Under the pieces are notes generated by a model that ran no database searches, was not told where the DNA came from, and worked only from the letters and a program-made list of their open reading frames with translations. A program made the position numbers and the translations under genes. A stretch of DNA of 64,000 nt from Marinobacter changyiensis (GTDB taxonomy: Bacteria; Pseudomonadota; Gammaproteobacteria; Pseudomonadales; Oleiphilaceae), in assembly GCF_009193265.1 (NCBI RefSeq), contig NZ_VZZZ01000002.1, positions 493,824 through 557,823 on the forward strand. Direction: 5' to 3'. Position 1 is the stretch's first letter. Every line of letters begins with the position of its first letter. Positions 1 through 9,421 of the stretch are shown here, piece after piece.

Positions 1-123
1 CGCTGGCGGCAGTACGCAGAGACCTATCGGCACGGTATGAAAGCGGCACTGGAATCGGTGCGAGACAAAGCCAGTCTGTCGCCGGACGTATACGAGGTCG
101 TGCACAAGAGCCTCGCCGACTGA
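1..123 (+). CDS. 3' end of an unidentified gene (partial)
   Basis: An open frame enters from the left edge in frame 1 and ends at a TGA at 121-123, giving the last 40 residues of a protein (it begins RWRQYAETYRHG and ends VVHKSLAD). The tail is hydrophilic and helix-like, with no signal, membrane segment or motif that I recognise. It is read in the same direction as the DUF1329 gene downstream, after a gap of about 190 bases, so it could belong to the same locus. The function cannot be told from this fragment. Confidence 0.55.
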   Translation, partial: RWRQYAETYRHGMKAALESVRDKASLSPDVYEVVHKSLAD

Positions 124-316
124 ATTTTTGAATGGCCCTTAACGGGACCCTGCAAACTTTCTGCCGCGCCATCTGGCCCGGCAGTTAGTAGCATCTGGAT
201 ACAAAATCGCACTTTCGGTCGATGGACAATGCTGCCCAATCAGCTAATCTCTGACCCTGGCAATTACAATAATGAAAAGCCTTCAAGGCTTTCAGACGCA
301 GGTAGGGTTGTAAACA

Positions 317-1705
317 ATGACAATCAAGAAGAGTTGGCTTTTTGGCAGTGTTTTCGCTTTTTCTGTGGCCGCATCACCGGTAATGGCGACAGTTTCCGCC
401 AACGAAGCCGCGCGCCTTGGCAACGAGCTCACACCGTTCGGTTCTTTGAAGGCTGGCAACGAAGCGGGTACGATTCCCGCGTGGACAGGCGGGCTGACCG
501 AAGTTCCGGCTGGCTATAAGGGTTCCGGCCAACATCATATCAATCCGTTTCCCAACGACGAAGCACTCTTCACTATCAATGCCCGGAACGCCAAGCAATA
601 CGACGAATTTCTGTCAGACGGTGTAAAGGCATTGCTCGATACCTATCCGGCGAGTTTCAACGTACCGGTTTACCAGTCTCGAAGAACGCACGCAGTACCC
701 GATCTGGTGGCCAGGAATACCCGGGAAAACGCCACCAATGCCTCAGTTGTAGGGCAGGGCGAAGGCCTGGATGGCGCTTATGGGGGTTATCCGTTCCCGA
801 TACTGCATGGTAACAATGAGGAGAAAGCGTGGCAGGTTATCTGGAATCACCTGACTCGCTGGCGGGGTATTTCCCTCACCCGTCGTTCCAGTGAAGTAGC
901 GGTCCAGCAAAATGGCGACTATTCACTGGTCACCTCCCAGCAAGAAGCTTTTTTTAACTTCTATAACCCGGAAGGTGGTGAGGCTGAACTTGATAACATC
1001 ATCTTCTACTATCTCTCGTTTACCCAGTCTCCTCCGCGGCTCGCCGGGGGCGCGATTCTGGTCCATGAAACTCTGAACCAGATTGTCAATCCTCGTAACG
1101 GGTGGGGCTATAATGCCGGCCAACGCCGTGTAAGGCGCGCGCCGAATCTGGGTTATGACTCCCCGATTGCCGCCGCTGATAATCTGCGGACCGCCGATGA
1201 TACCGACATTTTCAACGGTGCACTTGATCGCTACAACTGGCAGTACGAAGGCCTACGGGAAATGTACATTCCGTATAATAACTATGAAATTGGCAAGAAA
1301 GGTCTGCCGTATTCCGAGATACTGGGCGTCTCCCACGTTAATCCGGACCTCACCCGTTGGGAGCTGCACCGTGTTCATGTGGTGGAGGCAACATTGAAGG
1401 ATGACGAGCGCCATATCTACGGCAAACGCCGGTTTTATGTTGATGCCGATAGCTGGAACACCGTCCTTCTGGACCAGTATGATGGCCGGGGCGAACTCTG
1501 GCGGGTCAGCCTGGGCATTCTGAAAAACTATTATGAGCTGCCGGGGGTCTGGACGGCGATGGAGGTGTTCCATGACCTGCAAGCTCGTCGATACCACGTG
1601 CAGGGTCTGGATTCCGAGGAACCTCAGACACGGGTTTTCACGGACGAGGTGCCGAACAAACGTTATTTCTCGCCGGCATCCCTCCGGCGCCGGAGCGTTC
1701 GCTAA
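317..1705 (+). CDS. DUF1329 exported protein (LolA/LolB-like fold family)
   Basis: 462 residues with a Sec signal peptide (hydrophobic core about residues 8-22, likely cleaved near VMA/TVSA). The mature start, with NEAARLG..LTPFGSLKAGNEAGTIPAWTGG, is the hallmark opening of DUF1329 proteins, and the length is usual for the family. The family is thought to act in the periplasm or outer membrane; a lipoprotein-carrier-like fold has been proposed, but no reaction is known. In many Pseudomonas and Marinobacter genomes DUF1329 genes sit beside a DUF1302 outer-membrane protein, a YCF48 protein and an RND exporter. The last two follow here, but no DUF1302 gene is present in the window. The start is the first ATG after a weak AGGG ribosome site. 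Function inferred only: part of an envelope lipid or hydrophobic-compound export system. Confidence 0.88.
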   Translation: MTIKKSWLFGSVFAFSVAASPVMATVSANEAARLGNELTPFGSLKAGNEAGTIPAWTGGLTEVPAGYKGSGQHHINPFPNDEALFTINARNAKQYDEFLSDGVKALLDTYPASFNVPVYQSRRTHAVPDLVARNTRENATNASVVGQGEGLDGAYGGYPFPILHGNNEEKAWQVIWNHLTRWRGISLTRRSSEVAVQQNGDYSLVTSQQEAFFNFYNPEGGEAELDNIIFYYLSFTQSPPRLAGGAILVHETLNQIVNPRNGWGYNAGQRRVRRAPNLGYDSPIAAADNLRTADDTDIFNGALDRYNWQYEGLREMYIPYNNYEIGKKGLPYSEILGVSHVNPDLTRWELHRVHVVEATLKDDERHIYGKRRFYVDADSWNTVLLDQYDGRGELWRVSLGILKNYYELPGVWTAMEVFHDLQARRYHVQGLDSEEPQTRVFTDEVPNKRYFSPASLRRRSVR

Positions 1706-1862
1706 GCTTCAGGGCGTTTCGTGCAGGATAATGTGGAGTAATGAGATCGTTGTTTACCCAGCCAATGCTGGCGCTCTGACGGGTGCTGGCATTTGTATTG
1801 TGAGGTCCTTGAAAAGTGGGCTTCGAAAGAAAATGAATCAACACAACATGAAGGCAATCTGA

Positions 1863-3008
1863 ATGGCTACAAGGTTAACGCGCAAGACAATCGGAGCGGT
1901 TTGCCTGGGCATGTCTCTGGTAATGGCGGCGCCTGCTGCCCATGCAGTCGGGGATTTGCTGGAGACACCGGCTCGGTCAACAACACTGGCGGCGGAGTAT
2001 CTGCTCAATGACGTCGCGGTCGCAGGAGAGCGACTCGTCGCGGTGGGCGAGCGTGGCCATATTATCTATTCGGATGATGACGGCAGGTCCTGGGTGCAGG
2101 CTGAAGTGCCTGTTTCGGTCACACTCACCGCAATCGATTTTGGTACCACTACTGACGGTTGGGTGGTGGGCCATAGTGGTGTGGTGTTGCACTCCTCGGA
2201 CGCCGGTGAAAGCTGGACCATTCAGCTTGATGGCATTCGGGCTTTCGAGCTTGCCATAGAAGCCAAGGAAGAGCGTATCGAGGTTCTTGAGGCGGAACTG
2301 GAAGACGCGCCGGAGGAAGATCGGGAAGATCTTGAGTGGGCGCTTGATGACGTGTATTTCACGCTCGAGAATATGAAATCTGATATGGACATCGGGCCGG
2401 TAAACCCGCTGCTGGATGTCTGGTTTGAAAATGCCGACCACGGCTTTGTGATGGGCGCATACGGAATGATCTTCCGTACCACAGACGGCGGCGAAAGCTG
2501 GCGTGACTGGTCTGATCAGGTTGCTAATCCCTCTGGTTATCACCTCAATGGCATCACTGATGTAACCGGTGGCGGGCTGGTTATTGTAGGAGAGGCGGGT
2601 CTCATACTGGTGTCCACGGATAACGGCGATACCTGGGAGGCGCAGGAAAGCCCATACACAGGCTCCCTCTTTGGTGTTATTGGAACGGGCAATGTCAATG
2701 AAATCCTCACTTACGGGTTAAGAGGTAACATATTTCTGTCCACGGATCTTGGTCGCAGCTGGAGCACCATCACCAACGAAGCCGGTGCAACCCTCAATGG
2801 CGGCACCATCGCTGAGGATGGTCGCATTGTGCTTGTCGGTAACGGTGGTGTGGTGTTGTCCAGCACAGACGGTGGTGAGAGCTTTCGCAGCTATTTCCGA
2901 ACTGACCGGGAAGGCCTGATGACTGTTTTGCCAGTGGCTAAAAACCGGCTCCTGCTGTTAGGTGAAAGTGGAGTGGTGACAGCAGACGCACTCGGAAAAA
3001 ATCTCTAA
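1863..3008 (+). CDS. YCF48/BNR-repeat exported protein
   Basis: 381 residues with a signal peptide (to about residue 28, MAAPAAHA). At least six short repeats of the form S/T-D-x-G-x-S/T-W/F (such as SDDDGRSW, SSDAGESW, TTDGGESW, STDNGDTW, STDLGRSW, STDGGESF) predict a beta-propeller of the Ycf48/photosystem-II stability-factor type. A charged insertion at about residues 125-165 is rich in Glu and looks like a coiled coil between blades. Ycf48 itself is a photosynthetic assembly factor, which is not relevant here; in proteobacteria these proteins accompany RND exporters and DUF1329 proteins and presumably form a periplasmic scaffold. The gene lies between those two partners with a 47-base gap to the exporter, so co-transcription is likely. 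Confidence 0.88.
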   Translation: MATRLTRKTIGAVCLGMSLVMAAPAAHAVGDLLETPARSTTLAAEYLLNDVAVAGERLVAVGERGHIIYSDDDGRSWVQAEVPVSVTLTAIDFGTTTDGWVVGHSGVVLHSSDAGESWTIQLDGIRAFELAIEAKEERIEVLEAELEDAPEEDREDLEWALDDVYFTLENMKSDMDIGPVNPLLDVWFENADHGFVMGAYGMIFRTTDGGESWRDWSDQVANPSGYHLNGITDVTGGGLVIVGEAGLILVSTDNGDTWEAQESPYTGSLFGVIGTGNVNEILTYGLRGNIFLSTDLGRSWSTITNEAGATLNGGTIAEDGRIVLVGNGGVVLSSTDGGESFRSYFRTDREGLMTVLPVAKNRLLLLGESGVVTADALGKNL

Positions 3009-3055
3009 TCACGCCCTGATGTGGCAACGACAGAATGAATTAAGAGGGTCATTGA

Positions 3056-5443
3056 ATGTCCAACCCGAAGCACGACAAGGGCGAGCATTACTTAACAACG
3101 CCGAAAGCGGAGCCGTTTCTTGAGCGGATCATATTTAACAACAGGGCCATCATACTCATAGCGTTTCTGTTCCTGACGCTGTTTCTCGGTTACAACGCGA
3201 TAAAGATTCAGCCGGATGCCAGTTTTGAACGGATGATTCCGCTCGAGCATCCTTACATTGTCAATATGCTTGATCACAGAGACGACCTGGAAAACCTCGG
3301 TAACTTCGTGCGTATCGCCGTTGAGGTTAAAGAGGGCGATATTTTCACCCAGGAATACATGGATACGCTCAAGCAGATTACCGATGAGGTTTTCTATCTT
3401 AGCGGCGTCGACCGTTCCGGCCTGAAGTCCCTCTGGACAGCCAACGTCCGTTGGGTGGAGGTTACCGAGCAGGGGTTTCAGGGCGGCACAGTGATTCCGG
3501 ATACTTACGACGGTAGTCGGGAGAGCCTGGAGGCACTGCGGCAGAATATCCTGAGGTCGAGCGAAGTTGGCCGTCTGGTTGCGGATAACTTCAAGTCCAC
3601 CATTGTATACGCACCACTTTACGAGACTGATCCGGGCACCGGAAAACCGCTGGACTATGCGTCGTTTTCCCGGGCGTTAGAAGAAAAGATTCGCGCCAAG
3701 TACGAAGCCCAGAATCCGAACATCGACATTCACATTGTCGGCTTTGCGAAAAAAGTGGGCGACCTGATCGAAGGCATCGGCTCCATTGCCTGGTTTGCGG
3801 GTATCACTATTCTGCTCACCACGGTGCTGCTGTTCTGGTACTCGCGCTGCATTGCCGGCACGTTGGTTCCGGTGTTTTCGTCCATCGTGGCAGTATTCTG
3901 GCAGCTCGGCATACTGAAACTGCTGGGTTATGGCCTTGATCCATACTCGGTACTGGTGCCCTTCCTGGTGTTTGCAATCGGGATAAGTCACGGGGTGCAA
4001 GTGGTTAATGCCATGGCAGTGGAGGCGGCCAAAGGTTTCGATCCGATCACTGCTGCACGCCTGGCCTTCCGGGCGCTCTATATTCCCGGCATGCTGGCGT
4101 TGATTTCAGATGCGTTTGGCTTCCTTACCCTGTTGTTTATCCAGATCGATGTCATAAAGGATCTGGCTGTTGCAGCGGGTGTAGGTGTTGCAATCGTTAT
4201 CGTCACCAACCTGGTTTTGCATCCGCTCATCATGTCGTATATCGGCATTACAAAAGGCGGCATCCGGCATGTCCAGAACCATGGCGAGAAGCAGGATCGC
4301 AAGTGGCGTCTGATGTCGTACTTTGCCCACCCCGGTGTGGCACCAGTCTCACTGTTGATTGCGGTGGTCGGTTTGGGCGTCGGCCTCTATTTCAAGCAGG
4401 ACCTGAAGGTCGGCGATCTTGACCAGGGCGCACCTGAACTGCGGGCAGATTCCCGTTACAACCTGGATAATGCGTTTATCATCGATAACTATTCCACCAG
4501 CGCCGATGTACTTGTGGTGATGGTGAAAACGCCGGTTGAGCAATGCACCCAATACAATGTGTTGCGCGCGATGGATCAGTTGCAGTGGGAGCTCCAGAAC
4601 ACGCCGGGCGTGCAGTCCTCGGTATCGCTGGCGGACGTGTCCAAGGCGGTGACCAAGGCGCTGAACGAAGGCAACTGGAAGTGGTATGAGATCTCCCGCA
4701 ACCAGACCATTATCAACGCATCGATCCGTGAGGCACCGGCCGGGCTGATCAATACCAACTGCAGCCTGACTCCGGTACTGGTATTTCTCGAAGATCACAA
4801 GGCCGAAACGCTGGATTCTGCGGTTGACCGGGTTGAAGAGTTTGCCCAGAAGCACAGCAACGAAGAGCACACCTTTCTGCTTGCGGCTGGTAACGCAGGT
4901 GTCGAGGCGGCCACCAATGATGTGATTTCGGGCGCCAAGAACATGATGCTCGTTTTCGTCTACGGCGTTGTGAGTCTGTTGTGTTTCCTGACTTTCCGTT
5001 CGATTCGCGCGGTTGCCTGTATCGTGATTCCGCTGGGGCTTACCTCGATTCTGTGTGAGGCCATCATGGCAGTCTCCGGTATCGGCATCAAAGTGGCGAC
5101 GTTGCCTGTAATCGCACTTGGTGTCGGGATAGGGGTGGATTACGGTATCTATATCTACAGCAAGCTTGAAAGGTTCATCCTGGAGGGCAAATCGCTTCAG
5201 GAAGCCTATTTCGAAACGTTGCGCTCAACCGGCAAAGCAGTTGTGTTCACCGGCGTCACCCTGGGTCTCGGCGTTGTCACCTGGATTTTCTCACCTATTA
5301 AATTCCAGGCGGATATGGGTTTCCTGCTGTTCTTCATGTTCCTCTGGAATATGATCGGCGCTATCTGGCTGTTGCCAGCATTGGCCAGGTTCCTCCTGCG
5401 TCCGGACAAGATGCTTGAGAGAGCTCGAGCCAAACAATCCTGA
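3056..5443 (+). CDS. RND/MMPL superfamily exporter
   Basis: 795 residues with the two-halves architecture of hydrophobe-exporting RND proteins: a membrane helix near residues 32-52, a large periplasmic loop, a bundle of helices about 235-400 (including SHGVQVVNAMAVEA), a second loop and a second bundle about 625-785 (including ALGVGIGVDYGIYIYSKLER). The G-x-x-x-D and related polar positions in the central helices fit proton-driven MMPL-type transport. No membrane-fusion protein or TolC partner is adjacent; the DUF1329 and YCF48 proteins upstream are the usual companions. Substrate unknown; lipids, sterol-like molecules or other hydrophobic compounds are plausible by family. Ribosome site GAGGG precedes the ATG. 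A strong terminator follows the stop, closing the operon. Confidence 0.9.
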   Translation: MSNPKHDKGEHYLTTPKAEPFLERIIFNNRAIILIAFLFLTLFLGYNAIKIQPDASFERMIPLEHPYIVNMLDHRDDLENLGNFVRIAVEVKEGDIFTQEYMDTLKQITDEVFYLSGVDRSGLKSLWTANVRWVEVTEQGFQGGTVIPDTYDGSRESLEALRQNILRSSEVGRLVADNFKSTIVYAPLYETDPGTGKPLDYASFSRALEEKIRAKYEAQNPNIDIHIVGFAKKVGDLIEGIGSIAWFAGITILLTTVLLFWYSRCIAGTLVPVFSSIVAVFWQLGILKLLGYGLDPYSVLVPFLVFAIGISHGVQVVNAMAVEAAKGFDPITAARLAFRALYIPGMLALISDAFGFLTLLFIQIDVIKDLAVAAGVGVAIVIVTNLVLHPLIMSYIGITKGGIRHVQNHGEKQDRKWRLMSYFAHPGVAPVSLLIAVVGLGVGLYFKQDLKVGDLDQGAPELRADSRYNLDNAFIIDNYSTSADVLVVMVKTPVEQCTQYNVLRAMDQLQWELQNTPGVQSSVSLADVSKAVTKALNEGNWKWYEISRNQTIINASIREAPAGLINTNCSLTPVLVFLEDHKAETLDSAVDRVEEFAQKHSNEEHTFLLAAGNAGVEAATNDVISGAKNMMLVFVYGVVSLLCFLTFRSIRAVACIVIPLGLTSILCEAIMAVSGIGIKVATLPVIALGVGIGVDYGIYIYSKLERFILEGKSLQEAYFETLRSTGKAVVFTGVTLGLGVVTWIFSPIKFQADMGFLLFFMFLWNMIGAIWLLPALARFLLRPDKMLERARAKQS

Positions 5444-5456
5444 TGGTTGATTCCAG

Positions 5457-5482
5457 AGCCCGCTAATGCGGGCTTTTTTTTT
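5457..5482 (+). terminator. Rho-independent terminator after the RND exporter
   Basis: Seven-pair stem AGCCCGC / GCGGGCT (5457-5463 with 5468-5474) with loop TAAT, followed by an unbroken T run to 5482. It starts 14 bases after the exporter stop codon. Confidence 0.93.
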
Positions 5483-5614
5483 GTGCTTCATGTAGTTAAC
5501 GAACTAAACCATTCTTTATTTTGTGGCCGTTTTGGACTATGTTTCTAAATGAACGATCTGTGTCTGTATGTAAAAACAGGCAACGTAATAAAACCAAGAA
5601 CTAAGGATTATCTC

Positions 5615-6598
5615 ATGGCACTTCGATCTGGATTAACAACCTTGGCGCTCGCTGGCGCTATCAGCCTGGCGGTCGGCTCCGCTGCCGTATCTGCCGAAGA
5701 ACAGCGTTTTGTCACCATCGGTACCGGTGGTGTTACCGGCGTTTACTATCCTGCTGGCGGCGCGATTTGTCGCCTGGTGAACATGGATCGTAAAGAGCAT
5801 GGTATCCGTTGTTCCGTTGAAAGCACCGGCGGGTCGATCTACAACCTCAATGCGATTCGTCAGGGTGAACTGGACCTGGCCGTTGCCCAATCTGACTGGC
5901 AATTTCATGCCTACAACGGCACCAGTGAGTTCAAGGGGGATGGCCCGAACGAGAAGTTGAGAGCGGTTTTCTCTCTTCACCCCGAGCCATTCACCGTCGT
6001 GGCCAGCAAAGGATCACAGATTGAGAATTTTGAAGATCTGGCCGGTAAGCGAGTCTCTGTCGGCAACCCCGGCTCCGGTCAGCGTGCCACCGCAGAGGTG
6101 TTGATGGCGGAAATGGGCTGGACCATGGACAAGTTTGCCCTGGCGGCCGAGCTGAAAGCTGCTGAGCAGTCACAAGCCCTGTGTGATGGAAACATCGATG
6201 CATTCTTTTACACCGTTGGCCACCCGTCCGGCTCGATCAAGGAAGCAACCACTTCCTGTGACAGCGTGATAGTGAATGTGGATAACGAAGCGACCAAGAA
6301 GCTGGTAGCTGATAATCCATACTATCGTGTTGCTACCATTCCGGGTGGCATGTATCGCGGTAACGATGAAGACACCACCACTTTCGGTGTTGCCGCAACT
6401 TTCGTAACCTCTTCTGACGTAGCAGACGATGTGGTCTATGAAGTTGTTAAAGCGGTATTCGAGAACTTTGACAGCTTCAAGCGCCTGCATCCGGCGTTTG
6501 GAAACCTCGAAAAATCTGAAATGGTTTCTGATGCTCTGAGTGCTCCGCTGCACCCGGGTGCAGAGAAGTACTACAAAGAAGCGGGTTTGCTGAAGTAA
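5615..6598 (+). CDS. TAXI-family TRAP solute-binding protein
   Basis: 327 residues from the ATG at 5615. An in-frame ATG lies 22 codons upstream at 5549, but 5615 has an AAGGA site and is followed directly by a signal peptide (hydrophobic to about residue 24, cleavage near VSA/EEQ). The mature opening [26 protein letters not shown] is the typical TAXI (TRAP-associated extracytoplasmic immunogenic) start. TAXI proteins deliver small molecules, often dicarboxylates or amino acids, to fused TRAP membrane proteins; the ligand cannot be told here. Two internal cysteine-bearing loops (about CDGN and TSCDS) may be disulfide-linked. The fused permease follows after a gap holding a strong hairpin. Confidence 0.94.
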   Translation: MALRSGLTTLALAGAISLAVGSAAVSAEEQRFVTIGTGGVTGVYYPAGGAICRLVNMDRKEHGIRCSVESTGGSIYNLNAIRQGELDLAVAQSDWQFHAYNGTSEFKGDGPNEKLRAVFSLHPEPFTVVASKGSQIENFEDLAGKRVSVGNPGSGQRATAEVLMAEMGWTMDKFALAAELKAAEQSQALCDGNIDAFFYTVGHPSGSIKEATTSCDSVIVNVDNEATKKLVADNPYYRVATIPGGMYRGNDEDTTTFGVAATFVTSSDVADDVVYEVVKAVFENFDSFKRLHPAFGNLEKSEMVSDALSAPLHPGAEKYYKEAGLLK

Positions 6599-6614
6599 GG
6601 TTTTCTCAATGAAA

Positions 6615-6641
6615 GCCGGGCAGGACTAGCGCCTGCCCGGC
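6615..6641 (+). promoter_or_regulatory. Intercistronic hairpin between TAXI binding protein and permease
   Basis: Perfect 10-pair stem GCCGGGCAGG / CCTGCCCGGC with loop ACTAGCG. It starts 16 bases after the binding-protein stop and has no T run after it, so it looks like an mRNA-stabilising or attenuating structure rather than a full terminator. The permease gene starts 41 bases later. Confidence 0.75.
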
Positions 6642-6681
6642 CAATTTGCGTTTTTCACCGTAGTAAAAGCAGGATCTCAAT

Positions 6682-9306
6682 ATGGCCAAGGGCGAGTCCA
6701 CTTCCTCCGGAACCTCGGACGTCGACAAGATTAGCGAAGTACTCCAGACCGAGACCGGCGGACGTACATTAATGGGACCCGCCGCAACCCTGTTGTTTGT
6801 GGTTCCGCTTTGTTGGTCGCTTTTCCAGCTCTGGATCGCGTCACCATTACCTTTCATATTCGAGTTCGGGATATTGAACTCCACTGAAGCCCGCTCCATT
6901 CATCTGGCCTTCGCAACGTTCCTGGCTTTCACTGCCTTTCCGATGTTCAAGAGCAGACATACGGGGCATATACCCATATTCGACTGGGTGTTGGCGTTGC
7001 TGGCTTCATTTACGGCGGCTTATTTGTATCTGTTCTACGATCAGCTCTCTGGTCGGCCCGGTGCTCCTCTCACGAGGGATATCATAGTAGCGCTGGGTGG
7101 TATTGTACTGCTGCTGGAAGCCACCCGTCGTTCGCTGGGCCTGCCTCTCGCCGTTGTCGCGGCAGTGTTTATATTTTACTCCCTGGCAGGGCCTTACATG
7201 CCGAATGTCATTGCTCACAAAGGTGCAAGCCTGAGCAAGCTGGCCTCCCACCAATGGCTGGGCACTGAGGGTGTATTCGGTGTCGCATTGGGCGTGTCTA
7301 CCAGTTTTGTATTCCTGTTCGTGTTGTTTGGTGCCCTGCTCGAAAAAGCGGGCGCCGGTAATTACTTCATCAAGATTGCCTATGCCATGCTTGGTCACAT
7401 GCGCGGCGGGCCTGCAAAGGCCGCCGTTGTGTCGAGTGGTCTGAGTGGTGTGATCTCCGGCTCATCCATTGCAAACGTGGTGACAACGGGCACCTTTACC
7501 ATTCCTCTGATGAAACGCGTGGGTTTCCCTGCGACCAAAGCGGGCGCAGTTGAGGTGGCCGCATCGACCAACGGCCAGTTGACCCCCCCTATCATGGGCG
7601 CGGCCGCATTCCTGATGGTGGAGTACGTCGGTATTTCCTACCTCGAGGTGATCAAGCACGCGATTCTGCCGGCGATGATTTCCTATATCGCGCTGATCTA
7701 CATCGTTCATCTTGAAGCCTGCAAGCTCCGGATGCATGGCATTGAGCGCCTGGACCGTCCGACCTTGCCGCAACGCATGCTGACCTGGGTTATCTTGTTG
7801 CTGGGTTTGATAGGGCTGACGCTGTTCGTTTATTACGGTGTTGGCTGGACCAAGTCTGTGATGGGTGATTACGCGCCCTGGGTACTGGGGCCAGCTGTGG
7901 TTGCGATTTACATAGGGCTGGTCGCTTATTCAACCAGATTCCCGCCCTTGGAAATAGATGATCCGGAGGCGGCCATGGATACTTTGCCTCCGGTAGGCCC
8001 GACCGTAAAAACGGGTCTCTATTTCCTGCTGCCGGTGGTCGTGCTGATCTGGTGTCTGACCGTCGAGCGCTTTTCGCCGCAGCTTTCTGCTTTCTGGGCG
8101 ACGCTGTTCATGATTTTTATTATTCTGACCCAGCGGCCGTTACAGGCGTTTTTCCGTAAATCAGGTCCCTTGCTGGCGGCGGTAGCGGAAGGTTTTCGGG
8201 AGTTGTTGCAATCGCTTGCAACGGGTGGCCGGAACATGGTCGGTATTGGTGTTGCAACGGCAACGGCGGGTATCGTTGTTGGTACGGTCACTTTGACGGG
8301 TGTCGGGCTGGTGATGACCGAATTTGTCGAGTTCATCTCCGGTGGCAATCTGATGCTGATGCTGATATTCACGGCGTTGATCAGCTTGTTGCTGGGTATG
8401 GGCTTGCCGACCACAGCTAACTATATAGTGGTCTCGACCTTGATGGCGCCGGTTATTGTAACCCTGGGTGCGCAGAATGGGTTGCTGGTGCCGCTGATTG
8501 CAGTACATTTGTTTGTGTTCTACTTCGGGATACTGGCGGACGACACGCCGCCCGTGGGCCTGGCCGCCTACGCGGCGGCCGCTATTTCCGGGGCAGACCC
8601 GATTCGCACCGGTATCCAGGGCTTCACCTACGATATCCGTACGGCCATCCTGCCATTCATGTTCATCTTCAATACTCAGTTGTTGTTGATTGGATTGACC
8701 GGGTGGGTCGATTTACTGATCACCATCGCCAGTGCCGTGACGGCCATACTGGTATTTTCGGCGGCAACGCAGGGTTACTGGTTTACCAAAAGCCGGATAT
8801 GGGAAACCCTGGCCCTGCTGCTGATCACCTTTACGCTGTTCCGTCCGGGCTATTGGTGGGATATGGTCTATCCGCCAAATGAGGAGCGCCCGGGTTCGCA
8901 AATTGTGGAATATATTGAAACGGTCCCCGAAGGCGGCAGTGTGATTCTCAAAGCGTCCGGCATGTCGATTGATGGCAGTGAGGTTTCAACTTACCTTGAA
9001 CTGGAGGTTCCGGCCGGTGAGACGGCTGAAGACCGGCTGCTTGCAACCGGACTGGAGCTCAGCCCCGATGGGGACCGTATGATGGTTGATTTTATTCAGT
9101 TTGATAGCCACGCCGAGGACGCCGGAATTCAGTTTGGCTGGACCATTGACGCGATTCAGGTGCCGCTTGAACGACCCCACAAAGAGTGGTTGTTTATTCC
9201 GGCTCTATTACTCCTGGGTCTGGTGGCATTCAATCAGTTGCGGCGCCGAACGGATGAGGACAGAGGCGGCTATCAGCCTGTTTCCAAGACTGAAACGCCT
9301 GCCTGA
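6682..9306 (+). CDS. TRAP transporter fused permease (4TM + 12TM) with C-terminal soluble region
   Basis: 874 residues. The N-terminal part (about 30-190) carries the small-subunit-like helices and the rest (about 195-690) the DctM-like core, including SGVISGSSIANVVTTGTFTIPLMKR, the region NGQLTPPIMGAAAF and GMGLPTTANYIV, all typical of the TRAP 4TM/12TM fused family that works with TAXI binding proteins. Transport is driven by an ion gradient, generally sodium. After about residue 720 there is a roughly 110-residue soluble section and a last helix (about 838-855), matching the DUF3394-type extension seen in many fused TRAP permeases; its job is unknown. It is the second gene of the two-gene TAXI operon. 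Substrate unknown. Confidence 0.92.
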   Translation: MAKGESTSSGTSDVDKISEVLQTETGGRTLMGPAATLLFVVPLCWSLFQLWIASPLPFIFEFGILNSTEARSIHLAFATFLAFTAFPMFKSRHTGHIPIFDWVLALLASFTAAYLYLFYDQLSGRPGAPLTRDIIVALGGIVLLLEATRRSLGLPLAVVAAVFIFYSLAGPYMPNVIAHKGASLSKLASHQWLGTEGVFGVALGVSTSFVFLFVLFGALLEKAGAGNYFIKIAYAMLGHMRGGPAKAAVVSSGLSGVISGSSIANVVTTGTFTIPLMKRVGFPATKAGAVEVAASTNGQLTPPIMGAAAFLMVEYVGISYLEVIKHAILPAMISYIALIYIVHLEACKLRMHGIERLDRPTLPQRMLTWVILLLGLIGLTLFVYYGVGWTKSVMGDYAPWVLGPAVVAIYIGLVAYSTRFPPLEIDDPEAAMDTLPPVGPTVKTGLYFLLPVVVLIWCLTVERFSPQLSAFWATLFMIFIILTQRPLQAFFRKSGPLLAAVAEGFRELLQSLATGGRNMVGIGVATATAGIVVGTVTLTGVGLVMTEFVEFISGGNLMLMLIFTALISLLLGMGLPTTANYIVVSTLMAPVIVTLGAQNGLLVPLIAVHLFVFYFGILADDTPPVGLAAYAAAAISGADPIRTGIQGFTYDIRTAILPFMFIFNTQLLLIGLTGWVDLLITIASAVTAILVFSAATQGYWFTKSRIWETLALLLITFTLFRPGYWWDMVYPPNEERPGSQIVEYIETVPEGGSVILKASGMSIDGSEVSTYLELEVPAGETAEDRLLATGLELSPDGDRMMVDFIQFDSHAEDAGIQFGWTIDAIQVPLERPHKEWLFIPALLLLGLVAFNQLRRRTDEDRGGYQPVSKTETPA

Positions 9307-9325
9307 CATAGCAACATCAGTGGTG

Positions 9326-9348
9326 AGCTGGTAGACTGGCCAGCTTTC
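9326..9348 (+). terminator. Possible weak terminator after TRAP permease
   Basis: Stem AGCTGG / CCAGCT (9326-9331 with 9340-9345) with an 8-base loop and only a short T stretch. The alternative is that TAGACT at 9332-9337 is the -10 box of thrS, which would start its mRNA just before the two leader hairpins. Confidence 0.35.
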
Positions 9349-9350
9349 AA

Positions 9351-9369
9351 ACCGCGATTGTAGCGCGGT
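9351..9369 (+). promoter_or_regulatory. thrS leader hairpin 1, tRNA-Thr anticodon-arm mimic (UGU loop)
   Basis: Six-pair stem ACCGCG / CGCGGT closing a seven-base loop ATTGTAG. Numbered as a tRNA anticodon loop (32-38), position 33 is U and 34-36 read UGU, a threonine anticodon. It lies 53-71 bases upstream of the thrS start, where an upstream arm of a threonyl-tRNA-synthetase operator would be expected. Confidence 0.55.
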
Positions 9370-9381
9370 CTATGTGAACAC

Positions 9382-9402
9382 GTGGTCTCTCGTACGGATC
9401 AC
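9382..9402 (+). promoter_or_regulatory. thrS leader hairpin 2, tRNA-Thr anticodon-arm mimic (CGU loop)
   Basis: Stem GTGGTCT / GGATCAC (five Watson-Crick pairs plus two G-U pairs) closing a seven-base loop CTCGTAC. Position 33 is U and 34-36 read CGU, a threonine anticodon, at -31 to -29 from the thrS ATG. In E. coli, ThrRS represses its own mRNA by binding an anticodon-like hairpin close to this position just upstream of the ribosome site. Confidence 0.6.
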
Positions 9403-9421
9403 CGCTGATGGAGTTTTCTGA

